Origin: Maribacter cobaltidurans
Lineage (GTDB): Bacteria > Bacteroidota > Bacteroidia > Flavobacteriales > Flavobacteriaceae
DNA length: 64,000 nt
Reading direction: 5' to 3'
Assembly (NCBI RefSeq): GCF_002269385.1
Contig: NZ_CP022957.1
Span: forward strand, 3,091,001-3,155,000
Every line of letters starts with the position of its first letter. Position 1 is the stretch's first letter. A program made the translations under genes and the position numbers. The notes under the pieces are model-generated. The model made no database searches. It was given only the letters and a program-made list of their open reading frames with translations, and was not told where the DNA came from. This document shows, piece after piece, positions 29,108 through 37,908 of the stretch.

Positions 29108-30601
29108 ATGCGCTTAAATTCAAGAATCATTTTTCATTTAATGGGGCTGTTGCTTCTTTGCAACGGCGGCTTTATGTTATTGGCCGCGTTGGTAAGTGGT
29201 ATTTATGAGGATGGGGCAACCCTCAGTATAACCCTAGCATCCGTGGCAACCATGTTTGCAGGTGTTTTTGCCATGTACTACACAAGGGGACACAGGAAGG
29301 AGGTCAAACAAAAAGAAGGCTATATCATAGTCACCTTTGGATGGTTGGTCATGTCTATTTCTGGGATGCTTCCCTATATTTTTTCGGGAGCGGTTCCCGA
29401 TATTACAAATGCTTTTTTCGAAACGGTTTCGGGATATACAACAACGGGTGCATCGATAATGGATGACATCGAGTCCATGCCCGAAGGAATTCTTTTTTGG
29501 CGAAGTCTTACGCATTGGATCGGTGGTATGGGTATCATTGTATTGGCCATTGCGATTTTACCATTGCTGGGTATCGGTGGAATGCAGTTATTTTCTGCGG
29601 AAGCCCCTGGACCCAGTGCGGACAAATTACACCCGCGAATAACGGATACGGCAAAGCGCTTGTGGTTAATATATCTGGGATATACCGTTGCTGAGACTAT
29701 TCTGTTAAAACTGGCCGGTATGTCTTTTTTTGATGCTATCAACCATGCCTTGGCGACATTGTCAACCGGTGGTTTTTCAACTAAAAACGCAAGTATCGCT
29801 TATTGGAACGACCAACCCTTGATTCAATACATCATAATTGTTTTTATGTTTTTGGCCGGTAGTAATTTTGTAATGAGTTATTACGCCTTTAAGGGTAAGG
29901 TGCAGCGAATTCTCAAGGACGAAGAATGGAAATATTACTCCATTGCTATTGTGATATTTTCCATAGTCGTGGCCGGGGTTATTTATTTTCAAGCCAATAT
30001 TACCGAAGAAACTCCGGGGTATCCTATGGTCCTTGGGAAAGCCGAAAGTTCCTTTAGGCATGCCGCATTTCAGGTTATTTCGGTCATTACGACTACTGGA
30101 TTTGTAAGTGCCGACTTTACCCAATGGACACCTTTTTTAACCGTTTTCTTTTTCGGATTGTTTTTCATGGGTGGTTCTGCAGGTTCCACATCGGGGGGTA
30201 TAAAGATTATGAGGCATCTTTTGATAATAAAGAATGGACTTTTGGAGTTTAAAAGAACCCTGCATAGTAACGCTATTATACCGGTTAGGTACAATAACAA
30301 AACAGTAAAGGAGAAGATAGTTTATAACATCATAGGCTTCTTTGTACTGTACATGTTGCTCTTTATTATTGGGGCACTTGTTTTGGGTATGCTTGGTCTC
30401 GATTTTGAGTCGGCCGTGGGTGGAGCAGCATCCTCATTAGGTAATGTTGGACCTGCATTGGGTAGTTTAAATCCGGTAAGCAATTTTAATAGTTTACCCG
30501 ATTTGGCCAAATGGTGGTGTGGGTTTTTGATGTTGGCCGGAAGGTTGGAGCTTTTCACTGTCCTTATATTGTTGAATCCCTATTTTTGGAAAAGAACATA
30601 A
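29108..30601 (+). CDS. trkH: Trk potassium transporter membrane subunit TrkH
   Basis: 497-residue K+ channel/transporter of the TrkH/KtrB superfamily with four M1-P-M2 repeats; glycine filter segments are visible as SGYTTTGAS, TLSTGGFSTKNAS, TTTGFVSADFTQW and SSLGNVGPALGSL. Also seen is RSLTHWIGGMGIIVLAIAILP, conserved in TrkH. Encoded 1 base after trkA. The plus-strand unit ends before a hairpin that terminates the opposite gene. Confidence 0.96.
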   Translation: MRLNSRIIFHLMGLLLLCNGGFMLLAALVSGIYEDGATLSITLASVATMFAGVFAMYYTRGHRKEVKQKEGYIIVTFGWLVMSISGMLPYIFSGAVPDITNAFFETVSGYTTTGASIMDDIESMPEGILFWRSLTHWIGGMGIIVLAIAILPLLGIGGMQLFSAEAPGPSADKLHPRITDTAKRLWLIYLGYTVAETILLKLAGMSFFDAINHALATLSTGGFSTKNASIAYWNDQPLIQYIIIVFMFLAGSNFVMSYYAFKGKVQRILKDEEWKYYSIAIVIFSIVVAGVIYFQANITEETPGYPMVLGKAESSFRHAAFQVISVITTTGFVSADFTQWTPFLTVFFFGLFFMGGSAGSTSGGIKIMRHLLIIKNGLLEFKRTLHSNAIIPVRYNNKTVKEKIVYNIIGFFVLYMLLFIIGALVLGMLGLDFESAVGGAASSLGNVGPALGSLNPVSNFNSLPDLAKWWCGFLMLAGRLELFTVLILLNPYFWKRT

Positions 30602-30632
30602 TATGGTTGTAAGTGGGAAATTCATTTAAAAC

Positions 30633-30658
30633 AAAAAAGCCCTTAACATGAAAGGGCT
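30633..30658 (-). terminator. Terminator downstream of the aminotransferase gene
   Basis: Stem AGCCCTT/AAGGGCT with a seven-base loop; on the minus strand followed by six Ts. It lies 28 bases past the aminotransferase stop and may also slow read-through from trkH. Confidence 0.75.
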
Positions 30659-30685
30659 CTTCAAATAATATTTCAAAATCTCAAA

Positions 30686-31876
30686 TTAGGAAAGCGATTT
30701 TTTAATTCTGAATATAGCTTCCTCAATCTCCTTGACCGAAGCCGCATATGAAATCCGAATACAATTTCCATTACCAAACGCATCACCCGTAACCGTAGCT
30801 ACATTGGCATGTTCCAATAAGTACATAGCGAAATCGGAAGCATTGTTGATTTTGATACCGTTCAACGTTTTCCCAAAATACGCGGTTACATCGGGATATA
30901 CATAGAAGGCTCCCTCCGGTTCGTTGCATTTAAATCCTGGGATACCATTTAAAAGGTCCAAAATCAATTTTCTACGTTTCTTGAATTCATCCACCATATA
31001 CTGAATACGGTCAGGGGATTCTTCCAAGGCGGTGATTACCGCTCTCTGTGCAATACAGTTTGCCCCGCTTGTTACCTGTCCCTGTAACTTGTTACAGGCC
31101 CTGGCAATGTAGGAAGGTGCACCAATATATCCAATTCTCCATCCGGTCATGGCAAAAGCCTTTGCAACTCCGTTTACGGTAACTGTTCGATCATACATAT
31201 CCTCGAACTCGGCCATAGAGGCATGTTTTGTTACACCGTAATTAATGTGTTCATAGATTTCGTCACTGACCACGATAATCTGTGGATATTTTTGTAGTAC
31301 ATCTGCCAAACCTCTCAATTCTTCCTTACTATAAATTGATCCACTGGGATTACAGGGAGAACTGTACCAAAGCATTTTTGTTTTTGGTGTAATAGCAGCT
31401 TCCAACTCCTCCGGAGTCATTTTGAAATCGTTCTCCAGGGATGTGGGAACCTCAACAGGAACACCATCTGCCAACTTTACAATATCGGCATAACTAACCC
31501 AGTACGGGCAAGGTAAAATAACTTCATCACCCTCATTGATCATGGCCTGGGCAACGTTATAAAGAGATTGCTTAGCGCCCGTTGAAACTACAATTTGGGA
31601 GGGTTCGTAAGTAAGATTGTTATCTCTTTTAAATTTTGTGATGATGGCATTTTTTAACTCCACATAGCCATCAACCGGCGTATAGGCATTATAGTCCTCG
31701 TTGATGGCCTTAATGGCGGCATCTTTTATATAGTCCGGTGTGTTGAAGTCCGGTTCGCCCAAACTTAAACCTATAATGTCCTTGCCTGCAGACCTTAACT
31801 CGCGTGCTTTTGCAGCCATTTCTAATGTAGCGGAAGGTGTAAGGCTGTTTATCCTGTCCGAAAGTTGATTGCTCAT
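30686..31876 (-). CDS. Class I pyridoxal-phosphate aminotransferase (aspartate-type)
   Basis: 396 residues of fold type I, subgroup I-gamma like bacterial aspartate/prephenate aminotransferases. Seen: GLSLGEPDFNTPDYIKDAA near the N-terminus, VSTGAKQSLYNVAQAM, the YSSPCNPSGSIYS and VVSDEIYEHINYG PLP-contact segments, the Schiff-base lysine in VNGVAKAFAMTGWRIGY (about residue 235), and the substrate-carboxylate Arg in CIRISYAAS. Likely aspartate transamination for amino-acid synthesis. Thirteen bases downstream of the desaturase gene, so perhaps co-transcribed. Confidence 0.93.
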   Translation of the reverse strand: MSNQLSDRINSLTPSATLEMAAKARELRSAGKDIIGLSLGEPDFNTPDYIKDAAIKAINEDYNAYTPVDGYVELKNAIITKFKRDNNLTYEPSQIVVSTGAKQSLYNVAQAMINEGDEVILPCPYWVSYADIVKLADGVPVEVPTSLENDFKMTPEELEAAITPKTKMLWYSSPCNPSGSIYSKEELRGLADVLQKYPQIIVVSDEIYEHINYGVTKHASMAEFEDMYDRTVTVNGVAKAFAMTGWRIGYIGAPSYIARACNKLQGQVTSGANCIAQRAVITALEESPDRIQYMVDEFKKRRKLILDLLNGIPGFKCNEPEGAFYVYPDVTAYFGKTLNGIKINNASDFAMYLLEHANVATVTGDAFGNGNCIRISYAASVKEIEEAIFRIKKSLS

Positions 31877-31889
31877 ATAAATAAAATTA

Positions 31890-32990
31890 CTAGTACTGTA
31901 AAGTAGGCTGTTTGCCCAATTCCTTTAAATGTTTAAAGTGCGAAATTATGGCTTTTCTAGTAGTTTTATATTCGTGATATGGCAAATTAAATTCTTGCGC
32001 GGTCTGTTTCACAATTTTTGAAATTTTTGTGTAATGTATGTGGCTGATGTTGGGGAAGATATGATGCTCAACCTGATGGTTCAAGCCTCCCGTGAACCAA
32101 TTTACAATCTTGTTTTTAGTACCAAAATTTACTGTTGTAAATAATTGATGTATTGCCCAGGTATTTTTCATGGTACCATTGTCATCGGGCAGTGGCGTAT
32201 CTGCATGGTCTACAATATGGGCCAATTGGAATACCACACTCAAAATTACTCCGGCCACATAATGCATCAAGAAGAAGCCAATGAGAATTTTCCACCAAGC
32301 TATGTCCAGCACCAACATGGGTAATACAATCCAAATAGTAACATAAAGTATTTTGGTTATGATCAAAGTACTCCAGTTAAAGGTCGCACTGGGCAGTTTT
32401 CCATACGCGAGTTTGCGTTTCATATACCGATACATTTGCTGAAAGTCCGTGGTAATAGCCCAATTAAAGGTTAGCAGACCATACAAAAAAACAGAGTAGA
32501 AATGCTGAAATTTATGGTATTTCTTCCATTCGGCATGTTTGGAGAAACGCAGAATCCTACCGGCTTCCATATCTTCATCATGTTCGTGGATGTTGGTGTA
32601 GGTATGGTGCAAAACATTGTGCTGTACCTGCCAATTATAGACATTTCCCGCAAGAATGTATATACTGCTGCCCATAATTTTGTTCACCCATTTTTTGTTG
32701 GAGTAGGAACCATGGTTTCCATCGTGCATAACGTTCATACCAACACCCGCCATGCCTACGCCCATGACTATGGTAAGTAGAATATTGGCCCAGTTGGGAA
32801 GTCCCAAAGTTAAAATCAAGAAGTAGGGCGCCAAAAACAAGGTGAACATGACTACAGTTTTTAAATGTAGTTTCCAGTTTCCTGTTTTCTTTATTTTGTT
32901 GTTTTTAAAGTAATCGTTTACCCTACTGTTTAGGGTTTTGAAAAATTGAGTTGAATCTTTTCTGGGGAATCTAATGGTTTTGTTTTCCAT
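31890..32990 (-). CDS. Membrane fatty-acid (acyl-lipid/acyl-CoA) desaturase
   Basis: 366-residue integral membrane di-iron desaturase. The three histidine boxes are present: HDGNHGS (about residue 90), HNVLHHTYTNIHEHD (about 125) and HQVEHHIFPNISHIHY (about 305), with hydrophobic helices between (TVVMFTLFLAPYFLILTLGL, ILLTIVMGVGMAGVGMNV). The QVEHH third box is typical of front-end or acyl-lipid desaturases without a cytochrome b5 fusion. Would insert a double bond to adjust membrane fluidity; positional specificity cannot be read. Confidence 0.94.
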   Translation of the reverse strand: MENKTIRFPRKDSTQFFKTLNSRVNDYFKNNKIKKTGNWKLHLKTVVMFTLFLAPYFLILTLGLPNWANILLTIVMGVGMAGVGMNVMHDGNHGSYSNKKWVNKIMGSSIYILAGNVYNWQVQHNVLHHTYTNIHEHDEDMEAGRILRFSKHAEWKKYHKFQHFYSVFLYGLLTFNWAITTDFQQMYRYMKRKLAYGKLPSATFNWSTLIITKILYVTIWIVLPMLVLDIAWWKILIGFFLMHYVAGVILSVVFQLAHIVDHADTPLPDDNGTMKNTWAIHQLFTTVNFGTKNKIVNWFTGGLNHQVEHHIFPNISHIHYTKISKIVKQTAQEFNLPYHEYKTTRKAIISHFKHLKELGKQPTLQY

Positions 32991-33111
32991 AACCGGTAAT
33001 CTTTGTTTCTAAATATAACGCAAATGATATCCTAATAGTTTGGTAGGTTGATTAAAAAAGAAATCTTTGCAAAAGTGAATATATACATTTTATAATTATA
33101 CAAATATAAGG

Positions 33112-33747
33112 ATGACTGCCGAAACCATTTTCAAATATTTTCCCAATTTATCGAAAGAGCAACAAAATCAAATTGTTTTATTGGAGGAACTCTACAAAGA
33201 TTGGAACCTGAAAATCAATGTGGTTTCTAGAAAAGATATTGATGAACTTTATTTGAGGCATGTTTTACATTCATTGGGTATAGCCAAAATTCAGGAGTTC
33301 AAAGATGGAGCTGAAGTTCTGGATGTAGGCACGGGGGGTGGTTTTCCTGGAGTACCTTTGGCCATTATTTATCCGGACGTAAAATTTACGCTGGTGGATT
33401 CCATTGGAAAAAAAATAAAGGTGGTAAACGAGGTCGTAGAAAGGTTGGGCCTACAAAATGTAAAAACAGTAAACTCAAGGGTAGAGGATGTTCCAATGCA
33501 ATTCGATTTTATAGTGAGTAGGGCCGTAGCTGCCATGCCAACCTTTGTGCATTGGGTAAAGGGTAAAATTAAAAAGGAGTCCCAACACGATAGAAGGAAT
33601 GGGATTCTTTATTTGAAAGGAGGAGATTTAAAGGAAGAACTGGAACCTTATATAAAGGCCGAAATCTATGAACTTTCTGACTATTTCGAAAACGCTTTCT
33701 TTGAAACCAAGAAGGTAGTTTATCTCCCGTTGAAATTTAAGGGTTAA
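33112..33747 (+). CDS. rsmG: 16S rRNA (guanine-527-N7)-methyltransferase
   Basis: 211 residues. RsmG/GidB signatures: WNLKINVVSRKDIDELYLRHVLHS, VLDVGTGGGFPGVPLAIIYP (SAM motif I), FTLVDSIGKKIKVVNEVVERL, and FIVSRAVAAMPTFVHWVKGK. Modifies G527 in the 530 loop of 16S rRNA. Stands alone, divergent from the desaturase gene. Confidence 0.97.
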   Translation: MTAETIFKYFPNLSKEQQNQIVLLEELYKDWNLKINVVSRKDIDELYLRHVLHSLGIAKIQEFKDGAEVLDVGTGGGFPGVPLAIIYPDVKFTLVDSIGKKIKVVNEVVERLGLQNVKTVNSRVEDVPMQFDFIVSRAVAAMPTFVHWVKGKIKKESQHDRRNGILYLKGGDLKEELEPYIKAEIYELSDYFENAFFETKKVVYLPLKFKG

Positions 33748-34020
33748 ACTTCACAGGCTTAGTAGACTATAATAGCTAAGGTGACATTTCTTTCCATATT
33801 TTTTGAGGCGGTTCCACATATGAATCCTAAAGCAAAGAAAATAGAGCTTAATAATTTGATATGTTTTGGATAAAGTATTCATAATCAATTGTAAATTTCA
33901 GAAGAAAACATTTAATTTACAATTAATTAACGTTAAATTTACATTTAAATTGTGTGAAAAATTCCTTGTTGCATAAAAAAAGCGCCTGTTTGGCGCTTTA
34001 ATTTTTTAAAGAATAGTATA
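33748..34020. other. AT-rich convergent intergenic region with inverted repeats
   Basis: No gene is convincing here. AATTGTAAATT (33887-33897) is repeated inverted as AATTTACAATT (33914-33924), and TTAACGTTAA (33927-33936) is a perfect palindrome. The dinB-like gene's terminator occupies the right end. Function unknown. Confidence 0.5.
33975..33999 (-). terminator. Terminator downstream of the DinB-like gene
   Basis: Stem AAAGCGCC/GGCGCTTT with a five-base loop; followed on the minus strand by a run of Ts. It lies 22 bases past the stop. Confidence 0.8.
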
Positions 34021-34536
34021 TTACTTGCTCCAAGGAGGAACCACTCCATTGGAACGGGCATAGGCTATTAATTGTCCTTTATGCTCACCGTTATGCTCCA
34101 TAATTATTAAAAGGCCCCCTAATTTATTCATTTTCATAAAGCCAAAGTCAACTTCATTTGCTAGTTCATCCGTACTAACCTCATTTAATTTGTCCAACAC
34201 CCAGGCGTTTGATTCTTTGAGGGCGGTAATGATGTTGTCCTTTCCGGTAATTTTTCCCAATGCCATAATATCTACGTCTTCTGGTGGGGCAAATCCCATT
34301 TTAGTTCCAATAAAATAGTTGGCACTGGCTACATGTAGCAGTGCATCCGCTACGGAATTTACTCCTTCCATAGGTCTCCAGTCATACTGATTCTCAGAAA
34401 ATGCTTCGGCAAGTTGAATAACCTGATCTTGGTTGCCCTTAAGTAGCCCTTGGATGGTATTCTGTGTTAAATTTTCCTGTGCATGGGTAAAACCAATTGC
34501 AATGACTAAGCACAGGAGCGAAAATAATTTTTTCAT
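34021..34536 (-). CDS. Exported DinB-superfamily protein
   Basis: 171 residues with a signal peptide (MKKLFSLLCLVIAIGFTHAQ) before a DinB/YfiT-like four-helix bundle. The metal-binding histidines of the fold appear in DALLHVASANYF and EHNGEHKGQLIAYARSNGVVPPW. DinB-like bundles bind a divalent metal and some act as thiol transferases; the substrate of this exported branch is unknown. Single-gene unit. Confidence 0.9.
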   Translation of the reverse strand: MKKLFSLLCLVIAIGFTHAQENLTQNTIQGLLKGNQDQVIQLAEAFSENQYDWRPMEGVNSVADALLHVASANYFIGTKMGFAPPEDVDIMALGKITGKDNIITALKESNAWVLDKLNEVSTDELANEVDFGFMKMNKLGGLLIIMEHNGEHKGQLIAYARSNGVVPPWSK

Positions 34537-34645
34537 TTAAAGTGTTTTTAAAGGTTGAAGGTGTTTCCAGATTTTCCGAAAACACCTTAAATTTAAATAA
34601 AATCTTAATCGGATTTAATTTTGTATCGATTTTAATTTCAGTCCA

Positions 34646-36274
34646 TTAACTCAAAAAGGGATATCTATAATCCTCTGGAGTGACAAACGTCTCCTTTATC
34701 AATCTTGGGGATACCCATCTTAAAAGATTTTGAGCCGACCCGGCTTTATCATTGGTCCCAGAAGCCCTAGCGCCACCAAAAGGTTGCTGACCTACTACGG
34801 CTCCTGTTGGTTTATCGTTTATGTAAAAGTTTCCCGCACAATTTTGCAATGCCTTGGTGGCCTCATCTATTGCATACCTGTCTTGGGAAAGTACGGCTCC
34901 GGTCAATGCATATTCCGAAGTGCGATCTACCAACTCCAGTGTTTTGGACCATTCCGCATCTTCGTACACATATACAGTTACCACTGGGCCAAAAAGTTCT
35001 GTTTCCATGGTGGAATAATGCGGATCCGTCGTTAAAATAACGGTTGGTTCTATGAAATAACCCTTTGATTTATCATACCCTCCACCAACAATGATTTCGA
35101 CTTCCTTGTCATTTTTTGCTTGGTCGATGTACTTCGCAAGTTTATCAAACGAACCTTCATGGATGACGGCGGTGATAAAATTATCCATATCTTCAGGAGA
35201 ACCTGGTTTGTTAAACGATTCCACATCCTTTTTGACAAGGTCAAGAATCTCCTTTGAAGTGGATTTTGGTAGATATACCCTTGACGCAGCACTACATTTT
35301 TGTCCTTGAAATTCAAAAGCGCCCCGAGTAATTGCGGTAGCTACTTGCTTGGGTTGTGCCGTAGGGTGCGCAATGATGAAATCCTTTCCCCCGGTTTCCC
35401 CTACAATTCTGGGGTAGGTTTTATATGTATGAATATTGTTGCCAATCTGTTTCCATAGTTCTTTGAATACATGCGTGGAACCTGTAAAATGTATACCAGA
35501 AAAATCAGGGCTGGCCAAAATGGTTTCCGTAATCATCACAGGGTCTCCATATACAACATTGATAACGCCATCCGGTAGACCGGCTTCTTTAAATACGTCC
35601 ACAATTACCTTGGCGGAGAAAATTTGACTGTCGCTGGGTTTCCAAACTACTACATTACCCATCATGGCTGCACTAGCGGGCAAATTTCCGGCAATGGCCG
35701 TAAAGTTGAATGGTGTAATGGCATATACGAAACCTTCCAAAGGCCTATATTCGACCCTGTTCCAAATACCTTCGGAGGAATAGGGTTGCTCCTCATAAAT
35801 TTGCGACATGTATTCTACGTTGAACCTTAAAAAATCTATTAGTTCACAGGCGGAATCAATCTCCGCTTGATGGATGGTTTTTGACTGGGCCAACATAGTG
35901 GCAGCATTGATTTTTGCCCTATAAGGTCCTGCAATAAGTTCGGCAGCTTTTAGGAAAATGGCCGCTCTTTGTTCCCATGTCAAATTCGCCCACGCATTTC
36001 TTGAGTCAAGGCAATTGGAAATGGCCTCTTCAACATGTTTCTTTTCGGCTACATGATAATGGCCCAGAATGTGTTGATGGTCATGCGGAGGGGACATTGG
36101 CTTGGTATTACCCGTCCTTACCTCGTTGTGCCCAACATACATTGGTACATCAACTGTACTATCGTAATAAGATTTATATTGTTTTAAGACTTCGTCACGC
36201 TCAGGTGTGCCTGGCGCATAACTTTTTATTGGCTCATTAATGGCGGCCGGTACTTGGAAAAATCCTTTACCCAT
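34646..36274 (-). CDS. pruA: L-glutamate gamma-semialdehyde (1-pyrroline-5-carboxylate) dehydrogenase
   Basis: 542 residues from the ATG at 36274 (MGKGFFQVPAAINEP); a TTG two codons upstream is not needed. Second step of proline degradation, oxidising glutamate semialdehyde to glutamate with NAD+. Aldehyde dehydrogenase signatures: ITPFNFTAIAGNLPASAAMM, IHFTGSTHVFKELWKQIG, RIVGETGGKDFIIAHPTA with the catalytic-region Glu, and FEFQGQKCSAASRVYLPK with the nucleophile Cys. The proline dehydrogenase partner is not in the window. Confidence 0.96.
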   Translation of the reverse strand: MGKGFFQVPAAINEPIKSYAPGTPERDEVLKQYKSYYDSTVDVPMYVGHNEVRTGNTKPMSPPHDHQHILGHYHVAEKKHVEEAISNCLDSRNAWANLTWEQRAAIFLKAAELIAGPYRAKINAATMLAQSKTIHQAEIDSACELIDFLRFNVEYMSQIYEEQPYSSEGIWNRVEYRPLEGFVYAITPFNFTAIAGNLPASAAMMGNVVVWKPSDSQIFSAKVIVDVFKEAGLPDGVINVVYGDPVMITETILASPDFSGIHFTGSTHVFKELWKQIGNNIHTYKTYPRIVGETGGKDFIIAHPTAQPKQVATAITRGAFEFQGQKCSAASRVYLPKSTSKEILDLVKKDVESFNKPGSPEDMDNFITAVIHEGSFDKLAKYIDQAKNDKEVEIIVGGGYDKSKGYFIEPTVILTTDPHYSTMETELFGPVVTVYVYEDAEWSKTLELVDRTSEYALTGAVLSQDRYAIDEATKALQNCAGNFYINDKPTGAVVGQQPFGGARASGTNDKAGSAQNLLRWVSPRLIKETFVTPEDYRYPFLS

Positions 36275-36359
36275 GGTCAATTTTTATTTTAAAATTAGTA
36301 GTTGACCAAATTTACTAAAAGGGTATTGCACTAAAAACTAAATTGAGGTTAAAACCTTC

Positions 36360-36746
36360 TTAGTTTAAGGCAAATGGAGCACTAAATTTGAATGTTGGAA
36401 TATAAACCCTAAAATTTTCCGTTGAAGTGAAGTTGATCATGTTGTAATGTCCCTTCATGGCACCGATAGGCGATGTAAGAAGACATCCTGAATTATAGGT
36501 GTGGGACTCCCCGGGCTTTATTACTGGTTTTTTTCCGATCACACCTTCCCCATCCAACGTTTCAACATCATTAAGGGAGTCGTATATACGCCAGTGGCGC
36601 GATGTTAACTGAACGGAATCCTTACTTTGATTTTCGATGGTAATGGTGTATCCAAAAGCATAATGCATTTTGTAATTTTTGAAGAAGGTGCCTTCAAAAT
36701 TTGTTTTAACGGATATTTTAATGCCTTTGGTAACTTGTGTCGTCAT
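36360..36746 (-). CDS. apaG: ApaG-domain protein
   Basis: 128 residues from the ATG at 36746, the normal length of ApaG. Immunoglobulin-like fold signatures: AFGYTITIENQSKDSVQLTSRHWRIYD, split as AFGYTITIENQS and VQLTSRHWRIYDSLN, plus VDGEGVIGKKPVIKPGE-type segment (here LDGEGVIGKKPVIKPGESHTY) and CLLTSPIGAMKGHYNM. Biochemical role is unclear (linked to Co2+ resistance and Mg2+ efflux in Salmonella). Begins 5 bases after the DUF3667 stop, so co-transcribed with it. Confidence 0.95.
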   Translation of the reverse strand: MTTQVTKGIKISVKTNFEGTFFKNYKMHYAFGYTITIENQSKDSVQLTSRHWRIYDSLNDVETLDGEGVIGKKPVIKPGESHTYNSGCLLTSPIGAMKGHYNMINFTSTENFRVYIPTFKFSAPFALN

Positions 36747-36751
36747 AATTC

Positions 36752-37882
36752 TCAATAGGTAAACATACTACCTGCAAACAATAGTGCAGCTCCCATAATA
36801 GCTAAAATAACGAAAATAGTATTTAGGAAAATATATTTAACAATAGTTTTAAATCTACCTTGATCGTAAAAATTTCGCATGGCTTTATACAAGTAAATTG
36901 CGAAAATCAAAATAAAAATACCGCTAGTGTCTATTCCAAAAACAGAATCAATCAAATAGCTAATAATGAGCAATATAAAGAACAAAGATTGATTATGGAA
37001 ACTAAATATTAAATGATCGGTATATGTATACTTTTTTCTGATATAGACCAGCCAAATGAAGATGGTGAATACCGGTAAATAGAAGAATGTAGTAAATGGT
37101 AGTTTGGAGAGCACGGAATTTAAATAGGCTCCCGGTTGTCTTTTTACCCTTATAATGCTTCGTGCCATATTAAAGGATGTTCTGTTATGCCAATTGTCAT
37201 CGAGCAAATACTTGTTTTTTGCATCATCAAAGACATATAAAGTATCCTTTTGTATTAATGTGCCAAATATTTCCTGTTTGCGGATTAAAGAACCAAAAAA
37301 CGTTTTTTCTGATGCAGCTATAAGTTGTTTTTTAGGGTCGGCCATGATAATGGAGTCCCTAACCTTTATCTTCTCTGATATTAAATCATTTAATTCCAAT
37401 GAGTCTAGTTCCGCCATAACCTGTGCCTTGTCCTCTTGGCTATTCCCAAAATCCAAATCTTCAACCATGGAACCACTAAAATTTATGGGAAGTTCGTTTG
37501 GGCCAGTACCAAACCTGTCCAATCGTTCCAAATCTCCTGAAAGGCCAATCAGCAGAAAATAGATTATGGCCAAACTTAGTAAAAACCGGAAAGGGTTTGT
37601 ATATGAAACCCGTTGGCCAGATATATAGGCCTTAGTGATTCTACCTGGACGTAGTAAGAGTGACCCAAGCGTTCTGAACAATTTGGAATCGTAGGAGATA
37701 ATATTGGAAAAGAACTCCTCAAAGAAATCTTTGAGAGTTAACTTTTTAGTACTGTTTGCTTGTGAGCAATTGGGGCAATATTTATCGCTTATGTCCAAAG
37801 GGTGACCACAGTTTAGGCATTCTACGCCCCTATATCTTAACTGATATCGCCCTGTTGTATTAACGCTTGGTTTGGTTTCCAT
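36752..37882 (-). CDS. DUF3667 membrane protein with N-terminal zinc ribbon
   Basis: 376 residues. N-terminal rubredoxin-like ribbon with two CxxC pairs (CLNCGHPLDISDKYCPNCSQ) followed by the DUF3667 core (TLKDFFEEFFSNIISYDSKLF, LLLRPGRITKAYISGQRVSY, NPFRFLLSLAIIYFLL). Four or so membrane helices: one after residue 95 and three near the C-terminus (TTFFYLPVFTIFIWLVYI, SLFFILLIISYLIDSVF, TIFVILAIMGAALLF), with a soluble insert between. Function unknown; widespread in Bacteroidota. Upstream partner of apaG. Confidence 0.9.
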   Translation of the reverse strand: METKPSVNTTGRYQLRYRGVECLNCGHPLDISDKYCPNCSQANSTKKLTLKDFFEEFFSNIISYDSKLFRTLGSLLLRPGRITKAYISGQRVSYTNPFRFLLSLAIIYFLLIGLSGDLERLDRFGTGPNELPINFSGSMVEDLDFGNSQEDKAQVMAELDSLELNDLISEKIKVRDSIIMADPKKQLIAASEKTFFGSLIRKQEIFGTLIQKDTLYVFDDAKNKYLLDDNWHNRTSFNMARSIIRVKRQPGAYLNSVLSKLPFTTFFYLPVFTIFIWLVYIRKKYTYTDHLIFSFHNQSLFFILLIISYLIDSVFGIDTSGIFILIFAIYLYKAMRNFYDQGRFKTIVKYIFLNTIFVILAIMGAALLFAGSMFTY

Positions 37883-37908
37883 AGGACTCTTGTCTAATGG
37901 ATTTTTTG

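Noticed and set aside
33760..33880. Minus-strand frame ending ...FFALGFICGTASKNMERNV
   Set aside because: Looks like a small membrane protein tail but has no usable start codon and a stop shortly upstream; not enough to call a gene or relic.
34553..34590. Hairpin AAGGTGTTT/AAACACCTT downstream of pruA
   Set aside because: A stem of about nine pairs exists but no T run follows on the minus strand, so it is not counted as a terminator.
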